Below are positions 33,722 to 42,500 of a stretch of 45,954 nt of DNA, piece by piece (the first letter of the stretch is position 1; every line of letters starts with the position of its first letter). The notes beneath the pieces were generated by a model. It was not told the origin of the DNA. It saw only the letters and a program-made list of their open reading frames with translations, and ran no database searches. The stretch is from positions 1 to 45,954 of the forward strand of contig PAPY01000010.1 of the NCBI GenBank assembly GCA_002709565.1, in the 5' to 3' direction. The stretch comes from Legionellales bacterium (GTDB lineage Bacteria > Pseudomonadota > Gammaproteobacteria > UBA1113). Both the position numbers and the translations under genes were made by a program.

Positions 33722-34586
33722 GGTTAAAAATTCTCCCCATAATTGTTGTGCATACAGATTCGCATTCCTTTCTAGCAACATGGCTAGATGGGAGCTCAAA
33801 GACGCTTTTTGGCCTATCTTCCTTAACTCTTAATTCCCCATAAATTACACGCTCCTTAATTTTCTTATCAATGATGAAGTCTTTTGTGGAGTCAAGCGAC
33901 TTTAGTTGTTCAAAAAAATTCTTGTGCAGAGAAACTTCACGGACACGATTAGCTAAAATTCCCGCTAAATTTATTGGTTGTTCTGAAGGTCTAGCATATG
34001 TTTCTTGCTTCCAAAGCTGCATCATTCCATAGATTCCGTCAATAGAGTCCTCTTCCATTTGAGAAGGAATTACCATGTCTGTACATGCTTTGATTCCGGC
34101 GATAGTCAATGGTCCTTTGGATGGAGGTGTGTCAATTACTATTAGATCATATTCATTCTTAACCTCATCTAACTGAACAAACCGCTTTAATTGTAAATGT
34201 ACTTTATCAAGGACTTCGCTTTTTGTAACAGCCTCAGCTTCTTGGAGTTTGTATGAATGGGCAGGAAGGATTTCTATGTTAGTAAAACTTGTTGGGTAGG
34301 GAATAACCTCTTCGCCATAAAAGATATTTGCGATGCTGCTCCTTCCGTCCCAATCAGTATCTTCATCAGGGCAATATTCTGGATGAAGCGGAGGAACTTT
34401 ACCTCCCTTATAGACATGATCATACTCAAGATTAAGATAATATTTAGAAAAGTTTGCTTGAGGATCAAGGTCAATAGCTAACACTTTTTTGTTCATGACA
34501 AGCGCAGCATATTCTGTGAGCATGATGCTCATAGTAGTTTTCCCTTCTCCGCCTTTATTGGTAGCGTTTGCAATTACTTTTGTCAT
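33714..34586 (-). CDS. parA: ParA-family partition ATPase
   Basis: A 290-residue ATPase with the deviant Walker A KGGEGKTT (residues 11-18), the A' motif LAIDLDPQANFS (about 36-47), and Walker B DLIVIDTPPS. There is no N-terminal HTH, so it is a short type Ib-like ParA that leaves operon control to another protein, perhaps ParB or the RHH protein. It starts 13 bases or so after AAGGAGC, divergent from the rep gene, with a CATAA/TTATG dyad in front that could be an operator. Together with parB it ensures that daughter cells inherit the replicon. Confidence 0.93.
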   Translation of the reverse strand: MTKVIANATNKGGEGKTTMSIMLTEYAALVMNKKVLAIDLDPQANFSKYYLNLEYDHVYKGGKVPPLHPEYCPDEDTDWDGRSSIANIFYGEEVIPYPTSFTNIEILPAHSYKLQEAEAVTKSEVLDKVHLQLKRFVQLDEVKNEYDLIVIDTPPSKGPLTIAGIKACTDMVIPSQMEEDSIDGIYGMMQLWKQETYARPSEQPINLAGILANRVREVSLHKNFFEQLKSLDSTKDFIIDKKIKERVIYGELRVKEDRPKSVFELPSSHVARKECESVCTTIMGRIFNHG

Positions 34587-34799
34587 CCGAGCTCCTTACA
34601 AAATTTATGTCATAAGTTATGATTAAGAATAACATATGGTTGTGAAAATGTTAAAGATAAGATAGGATTAATAGTCTCCTAGAGTAATTTAAACGACAAA
34701 TCTGCTCAATATAGAGTCATAATTAAAGCTGTTGAATAAACTGATGCAAGCTTTAGGTTATAAATCGAGAATTGATATGATTTCGTCCGCAGATTCATA

Positions 34800-34815
34800 G
34801 GTGACGTTTACAGGG
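34800..34815 (-). promoter_or_regulatory. inverted iteron in the leader of the rep gene
   Basis: On the minus strand this reads CCCTGTAAACGTCACC, a 15 of 16 match to the iterons at 31924-32055, in opposite orientation to them. It sits 24 bases before the rep ATG. Initiators of iteron plasmids commonly repress their own gene at such a site. Confidence 0.72.
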
Positions 34816-34839
34816 GAATGGGGAAGCAGGGATCAATTA

Positions 34840-36111
34840 ATGGAAGCGCAAGTGTTTATTAATGAGAAATCATTAGAGTTAAAAAAGCATGTCGGGTTAA
34901 TCCACTCGACGAATGAGCTAACCTTACTTGAACGAAAAATCGCAAATGCATTGCTGTACAATGCATTTGCGCAGTTGCGTACTCACAACGAACACCAAAT
35001 ACATATCCCATATCTGTGTAAATTAATCGGTTACAATAGCAATGATTTTAAGACCATAAAAAAATCATTGATGTCTCTAATTTCAACAGTGCTTGAATGG
35101 AATCTTCTAGGTGAGCAGGATACGGCTGGTAGCTGGAATGCCAGTAGCATAATTGCTGATGCAAAAATTGAAGGTTCTATATGTGTATATTCGTACAGTA
35201 ACCGAATGAGGGAGCTATGTTGCTATCCAGAATTTTACGGTAAATTAAATATGGCAGTATTAGCTCGGTTTAAGTCAACTTATGGAATTGCATTGTATGA
35301 AAATTGTGCTAGATATCAAAACATTAATAAAACTCCTTGGTTTACTTTGCAAATCTATAGAAAGTTAATGGGAGTAGTCTCTGGAAAGTATGAGCTATTT
35401 CGTGATCTTAATAAGCGCGTGATAAAACCGTCTGTTGCTGAAGTGAATAATCAAACTGATATTCATGTTATGCCTGAATTTAAAAAGCATGGCAGGGGAG
35501 TTGTTGCTATTAGGTTCTTGATTAATAGGAAGGAAAAAAGCTTAGAAGTGTCGGCAGAAAAAGGTTGTGATTCTGAGCAAACAGCGCTTTACCGATTAAT
35601 TGGAAACTATGGATGCTCCAAAAAACAGGCCAATGAATTAATTGAATCATACGGATTGCAATATTTGCAAGAAAAGATGTCTTTAATTGAGTCATCATTA
35701 TCATTTAAGAATGGCAAGATTAAACATCTGTCAAAATATCTACAAAAAGCATTGAGTGATGATTTCCAGGCCCCCAAATCAAGCAAAGAGCACTTAGATG
35801 CTTTACGATTAGAAGAAGAAAAAAAAGATTTATTAAGAAAAACTAATGAAAAGAATCAGCAAAAATTTCGAGATTACCAAAACCGAGAGTTAGTGAAAAT
35901 GCTCCGAGATTTACCGTTAAAAGAAAGGCGGACCATAGAAAGAAAATTTGATGAATATATCAAGGACACTTTATATTACAGCGTTTATCTTAAAGAGGGG
36001 CTCGATAATCCACTTGTTAGAGATCGGTTTGGCACGTTTATAAGAAATAACTACCCTAATCTAGCAGCAACGCTCGGAACGATTGATCAATTCATCAGCA
36101 CAGCCGTCTAA
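34840..36111 (+). CDS. Rep_3-type plasmid replication initiator
   Basis: A 423-residue initiator of the Rep_3 superfamily, like RepA/RepE/TrfA-type proteins. The N-terminus shows the family winged-helix start (HSTNELTLLERKIANALLYN, then IPYLCKLIGYNSNDFKTIKK), and the second winged helix follows (FKSTYGIALYENCARYQNIN). A charged coiled-coil tail (about residues 310-370) is unusual. ATG 34840-34842 has a CAGGGA site; the GTG at 34801 would place the start on top of the inverted iteron and is less likely. It should bind the iterons, open the AT-rich region and repress itself. Confidence 0.9.
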   Translation: MEAQVFINEKSLELKKHVGLIHSTNELTLLERKIANALLYNAFAQLRTHNEHQIHIPYLCKLIGYNSNDFKTIKKSLMSLISTVLEWNLLGEQDTAGSWNASSIIADAKIEGSICVYSYSNRMRELCCYPEFYGKLNMAVLARFKSTYGIALYENCARYQNINKTPWFTLQIYRKLMGVVSGKYELFRDLNKRVIKPSVAEVNNQTDIHVMPEFKKHGRGVVAIRFLINRKEKSLEVSAEKGCDSEQTALYRLIGNYGCSKKQANELIESYGLQYLQEKMSLIESSLSFKNGKIKHLSKYLQKALSDDFQAPKSSKEHLDALRLEEEKKDLLRKTNEKNQQKFRDYQNRELVKMLRDLPLKERRTIERKFDEYIKDTLYYSVYLKEGLDNPLVRDRFGTFIRNNYPNLAATLGTIDQFISTAV

Positions 36112-36509
36112 ATGTTAGACTCTTAAGTGTGTTGACACGCCCTAGCTTAGTTATGCTTACCCTGCACATCAACATATAGCAGATATTCCGCACCGGGCCT
36201 ATCTTTGCGCATAAAAGAGTAAAAATAGACCTGGTGCGAAAAGCCAGATATAGCACCTGCTTATTACAATATGGTACAATCCTTCGCCATAAGAAGATAT
36301 AAAAATCATAATGTTATGAATACATTACAGGAATAGCGATGCAATCCTAAATGAAATAATTTAAGTTAATACCCCTTTTTGAGAAGGCTACAATCTACTA
36401 GTCAGGGGTTAGCTTTCAAAAAATACAACTATTAAGTGAAATTGAAGATTTATTCATGGTGAATGGAAGCTCTGGAGGCAAGCTGCAACAATTTATTAAG
36501 GTTTGAACC
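36112..36509. other. spacer between rep and the peptide synthetase gene
   Basis: About 400 bases without a clear gene. It holds an imperfect hairpin at 36189-36238 and, just before the synthetase, an open frame ATG 36456 to TGA 36506 (16 codons, MVNGSSGGKLQQFIKV) that ends 3 bases before the synthetase start. The frame remains open further upstream to about 36400 without a start codon. GGAGG at 36474 lies within it. It could be a translated leader or a remnant of a lost upstream coding region. No strong promoter stands out. Confidence 0.5.
36189..36238. repeat. imperfect 18-bp hairpin after rep
   Basis: Arms 36189-36206 and 36221-36238 pair at 15 of 18 positions; the ends are CGCACC and GGTGCG. 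It lies 77 bases after the rep stop. It may terminate rep transcription, although there is no T-tract. Confidence 0.45.
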
Positions 36510-39500
36510 ATGGTTAAAATGACTTCTTGTTTAATCGAGAGTGATAGTGATAAGCCCCTAACTGGCACAATATCTCTTGATACTTTATCTACCATTCGTA
36601 ATCAATTCCCAACAATCCCAGAGGATGCCTTTGTTGTAGGTGTATTAGCAGTAACCCTTGCCAAATGTAGTTATGACGAATTCCATATTATTCACTATGA
36701 TAGGGCAGGAAACAGTACGATATACAGCTCGTCATTGCTTAATAAAGATATCAGTCTTAGTGGCTGGCTGCTGCATAGAAAGCACCCTTGCCTCCCTCCT
36801 CAGGCGAATAAGGTAATATTCTCCAATAATCGCCAATTAGATGAGCGCTGTATCATTGTAGATTTCTCAAATATGCCTGAAGAGCAAAAAAGTGATGCCA
36901 TTAATTTTTCTTTCGTGAAAAACAATCGTGGCTATGAGATAACGTGTTCTTGGGCGGGTGAAGCGCCGTTTTGTGGTTGGTCAGGTTTATTTGATCGCTT
37001 CAACCTTCTGCTGTGCGATATTGTCAACAAAGGGGATAAGCCAATAGGCGAATACAGTTTCTTAACCAGTGCCGAAAAGTCAACACTAACTGCTAAGTGT
37101 GATGCAATTAGTGCAGTTAATCCAATGGAAACCAACATTATAGAGTGTTTTAAATCTATTACTCAACAACTGCCAAATAGCATTGCTATAGAGCAAGATA
37201 ATGTGAAGATAACTTATCATCAACTGGATGTGCTAAGTGACAAGCTCGCCTCACAATTAACCTCTAGAGGGACGGTAAAAGACCAGTGCATTGCTATTTA
37301 TCTCGACCAGCAACTTGAATTTGTCATTGCGGTAATTGCAATTTTAAAGGCGGGCGCAGCCTACGTCCCACTTGATGTGGATTTTCCCATTCAGCGTATA
37401 AAGCACATGATCAATGACTCTCAATCGATGCTAGTACTCACCTCACCGCAGTGCCATTATAATTTTCTATCAAGCCCAGAAATCCCTAGTGTGACATTTA
37501 CACGGGAAGCGCTGTCTTTGGCGCCATTACCTGATAATGGCCGGCAACCCAACATAGCGTCATCTGATAACGCTTGTGTCATGTACACTTCTGGATCGAC
37601 GGGGAAGCCCAAGGGGGTATGCATTGCCCATAAAAATATCGTTGCCCTGGCCAGGGTAGGATTCCCAAATCAGATTGGAAATAAAGATGCCTTTTTGAAT
37701 GGTGCAAATGTGACATTTGATGCATCACTGTTTAATTTGTGGGGGGCATTATTGAATGGTGCAAGATATGTCGTCATACCACAAAGTACCTTACTCAATG
37801 CTGAGGAATTTGAGGATGTCATACAAAGCAACAAAATAACAATGTTGACATTGGCAACGTCTTTATTTAATCAGCTGGTTCTGGAGAGGCCAGGGATGTT
37901 TGCCACTCTGACGCTCTTATTTATTGGGGGGGAGCAGTTACAAGAGAATGTTACAAAAAAAATGATTGGGAAATTACCTAAAGAGCTGTGGAACGGCTAT
38001 GGCCCAACAGAGTGTACTCTATGCACAACACGATATTTAGCGAATAATCACAGGGACGGCGTCATTCCTATTGGCAAACCGCTGCCTTATGCTGAGGTGT
38101 GTTTATTTGATCGATTTGGCCAGCCATTACCGTCAGGATTAGTAGGGGAGCTCTATATTACTGGCGCCGGTGTCAGCGCGGGATATATTCATGCTCCAGA
38201 GAAGACAGCTGCTGCTTTCATTCCTGCGCTACACCCATCTAGTGATTTGATTTTTTATAAAACAGGGGACTTAGCCTTCTGCAACAAAAATAATGACTAT
38301 GTCTTTGTTGGCCGAAAAGACCATCAAGTCAAAATAGCTGGACAGCGAATTGAGCTTGGTGAGGTTGAGCACCAAGCGCTACGCCATCCGGGTATCCAAC
38401 AATGCGTAGCCCTGGCTGTGGACAGTCACCACTACCATAAACGCCTCGTCTTATTTTACCGTTCAGAGAACAATACCATCGATGGAAAACAGTTGCAGGA
38501 CCATTTGTCAAAGCATTTGCCTACCAGTATGATACCAAAACGGTATTACTCTATTGACCAATTCCCTCTGACTGCAACAGGCAAAGTGAATAGGCAAGCC
38601 CTCATGGCGACTGCTGTTGATAATGCCTGTAAATCTGATAGTGATCCCGAAAAACTATCTCACTGTGAGGATGAACCACTTGCGGCAATTTGGAAGCGCT
38701 ATTTACAGGTAGCATCCATCGCTCCAGAGGATAACTTCTTTGCATTAGGTGGAGACTCCATAACTGCCATTCAAATTTGCTCGGCTGCCCGCGAGGTAGG
38801 TATCGGGGTACAGCCTACACATGTACTGGAGAGCCGTACATTTTCTGATTTTCTGACGAGAACAGTTCCCATTGCTGTGAAAAATGAGGACATTAAGCAG
38901 CCGCTAGAAGAGGACAGTTTTCCATTATCGCCCATTCAGCATTGGTTCTTTGATATGGAATCTACGAATCCTGATTATTTTACTATGTCCTATTTTTTAC
39001 GTTGTAAACAGACCGTTGATTTCTCGTTATTTGCTGATGCCCTCGCAACAGTATTATCCATACATCCAAGCTTGTTTGTAAGTTTCGATAATAACGATGG
39101 TAAGTGGCAGCAACACACTCATCCGCCGATATTGGCTAGTGATGATGAGCGACTTGTTGAAATTGAACTGCCTTCGCACTTAAGTTTGGCTGAGAAAAAG
39201 ACCTATCTCAAAAAGGCTGCGTGCTTGGCTCAGGAAAGCTTGAGCCTAGAGGCAGGGCGATTATTCAAGGTAGTACTGTTTCAGGAGCGGGATACAGGAA
39301 TATCTTATTTGTTTATGGCTATCCACCACGTGGTGATGGATGGGGTATCGTGGCGTATTTTATTGGATGATTTATCCAATGCATATCATGCGCTCAGTCA
39401 AGGAAAATCATCGTTCCTACCCCCAGAGCATTGTTCGTTTGCCACCTGTGTCAAGGGATTGCAGGACTATTCGCTCTCTAAAGCAGCGAGGCAGTATTGG

Positions 39501-42500
39501 GATGCAATCACCGATAGTGGTTGGCAACCAGTGATAGCAGGGGCTAGGCCCTGCCTTGAGGCGGACTTGCTCGCATATGAAACGCAATTGGATTCTGAAA
39601 CGACAAAGCCTTTAATCACTCAAACGCCTAGCCTACTTGGGGTTTCGATTAATGCGGTGCTTTTGACAGCTCTATCAGTCGCTATCAATAAAACTTTTGG
39701 GGTAGGGCGATTCACTCTCGATGTCGAAGGTCATGGGCGGGAAGCGATATTTAATGACTGCGACATTTCAAGAACCGTGGGTTGGTTCACTATATTGTAT
39801 CCTGTCACGTTAAACATATTTTCCTCTACGCAAACAATGATTCCTTTGGACAAGAGTGAGACTCTGATGAGGATTTTAACAGAAAATGACCAACAGTTAT
39901 CTTCTATCCCGGCCAATGGTTTTGATTACTTACCTTACGCTGTTAAGCTAAATCAGCACACTGTGAGGCCCCAGGTTAAATTTAATTACCTGGGCCGGTT
40001 CCAAAACAATAATGACGCCCTCTTCATGTTCGATGCAGAGAATAAGGTTCCTCAGCTTGCAAGTGAAAACCATTGGCCCTATTTGCTAGATGTTGAGCTC
40101 ATCGTTATCGATGGGCAGTTATCACTCTCATTCAAATACGATAGGCATATTATTAGTGCTGAACAAGTTGCTATGTTGAGTCAGCATTATACCAAGACGC
40201 TTATGGAGATGAATCAAGCAGCACAAACAAAGCTTAGCATCACTCGTCAACAGGAACAGGACAGCTTTTTTGTTAATGGGCTATATAAGGCGATGGAGGG
40301 CGGTGGTCATAGTATCTGCTCCTACTCCCTGAGCCCGATGCATGCGTCCCTATTGTTTCATGCAATATCCTATCCGGAGAGTAGTTGCTATGTTGTTCAG
40401 ACTATACTCTCACTTTCTGCATCTACTCATCTTGATACACTAAAACAGGCATTCTCCCACATCATCGAAAACGAGCCTGCTTTACGGTCTTTCTTTAAAG
40501 GTGATAAGCGGGGGATATATAGTTATGTCGTGAAACCAGCCGTTAAATTACCCTGGCATGAAATTAACTTAAGCGCGCTAAATGCAGAAATCCAGGAAAA
40601 ACGAATCGCTGATATAATTCAAGAAGATAGGGCGCAAGGATTTGACTGCCTAGCTGCGCCTTTGTTTAGGATAACTGCCCTGTATTTGGGCAGTGACCAT
40701 TATAAACTTCTCTTCAGTTTTCACCATCTAATACTGGATGGCTGGAGTATTAACTTGTTGCTTGAACGACTCAATGTGACGTATCACAGACTATTAAACA
40801 ATAAATCGCTTCCATTCAATAATAGTGATAATTTTCATCAGTCCTATTTAGCGTGGCTATCATCACAGAACCAGGAAGAGGCTGAAAGTTACTGGCAGCA
40901 GCACCTCGACGGCATGGATGAGATAACAAGGATCCCTTTCAAGGATATGCAGCATCATAGGGCAGGGTGTATTACCGCATTAAATACTCCCTATACAGTT
41001 CAACGCAACATAGCACTACCAGCTCATAAAATAAATCATTTACTCCAAGCGAATAAAGTGACAGTCAACACGCTTATGTTGAGTTGTTTTGGCGTGCTCT
41101 TGCAATATTTAACAGGCAGCGACCAACCGCTTATCGGATTGGTCACTGCTGAACGCTCATCCACGCTACCACAGAGCATGACTGCATTGGGGTTATATAT
41201 TAATACCGTACCGTTCAGGTTTGATTTGAGTGATGAACTACCTATCAATGAGTTCTTACAACATGTGCAACAAACATTGAATACCCATATGAAACACTCC
41301 CACTATCCACTGCACCGCATTAAACGTGAGAGCAGATTTGCGGATAAAGAGCGCCTGTTTGAGATACTATATGTCTTTGAGAATTACCCGAATGTTCAAG
41401 CAGTGTCTGATGAAAACATTATCGATGATATTTCGATAATAGAAGAGCTGGATATCCCGCTCGCATTCCTTATAAAAAAAATCAATAATGAAGACTATAT
41501 CATCACAGCGTTGAGCCATGCCGAGGTATTCCCACAAAAATTTATTGAACGCTTTGTGGATTATTATCTGAATTTCCTGGATAACCTGATAGCAGGTTCC
41601 TGCGAAAACATCCATCAACTACGGGCATTGCCGAATGACGAGATCCAGCGGTTGTTGCAATTGTCTGACGGTGGCTATGCCCCGTACCCTAAAGACCGCT
41701 GCCTGTATACCCTTATTGAGGAGCAGATGGCTAAATCACCCACCGCAATATCCGTGTCTGATAACAATACACAATGGACTTATCGCCAGTTACAACAAAA
41801 TACGCTGGCTTATGGGGCAATGCTCGAGACAGTTTCTCATACGGGCATCATTGCTGTGGCTCTTGAGCGACAAGTTGAGCTAGTTGCTGCAATGTTAGGT
41901 GCCCTGACAATAGGCGCTGCATTCCTACCCCTAGATGTTACCTTGCCACCTAAACGTATTGGGCAAATTCTCACACTCGCAAAAACAACAGTTGTCATCA
42001 CAGACGAAGCCCATAAATCACTGTTCGATGAACTTGATATCACTATCATGACGATTGAACAGTTAGGGAATCATTCTACAATGGTGACCAGCCCAGCGCC
42101 AGAGCACGTCAATATAAGCGCTAGTGACATAGCTTATGTTATTTATACGTCTGGCTCAACGGGTATACCCAAAGGGGTGATGGTGAGCCATTGTTCCTTA
42201 TTGAATCGGCTATATTGGATGACAGACTACCTCGCGGTAACAGCCGCGGATAAGTTTTTGCAAAAAACCTCGATAAGTTTCGATGTGTCATTGTGGGAGA
42301 TTTTTACCCCGTTGCTGACGGGAGGAACCCTGGTGCTTGCAGAGCCGGGCAAACAAAGTGATCCGGATTACTTATTAGATGTTATTCAATCTCAGCAAAT
42401 ATCAATCATGCACTTTGTTCCTAGCATGCTGACCCATTTCATGGCGGCTATAGATGGTAGTCCAGTTCAAGAACGCTGTCAGTCACTGCGTGCTGTTGTT

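Noticed and set aside
38329-42049. Several minus-strand frames of 60-80 codons within the synthetase
   Set aside because: They are shadows of a gene whose own frame shows continuous domain motifs.
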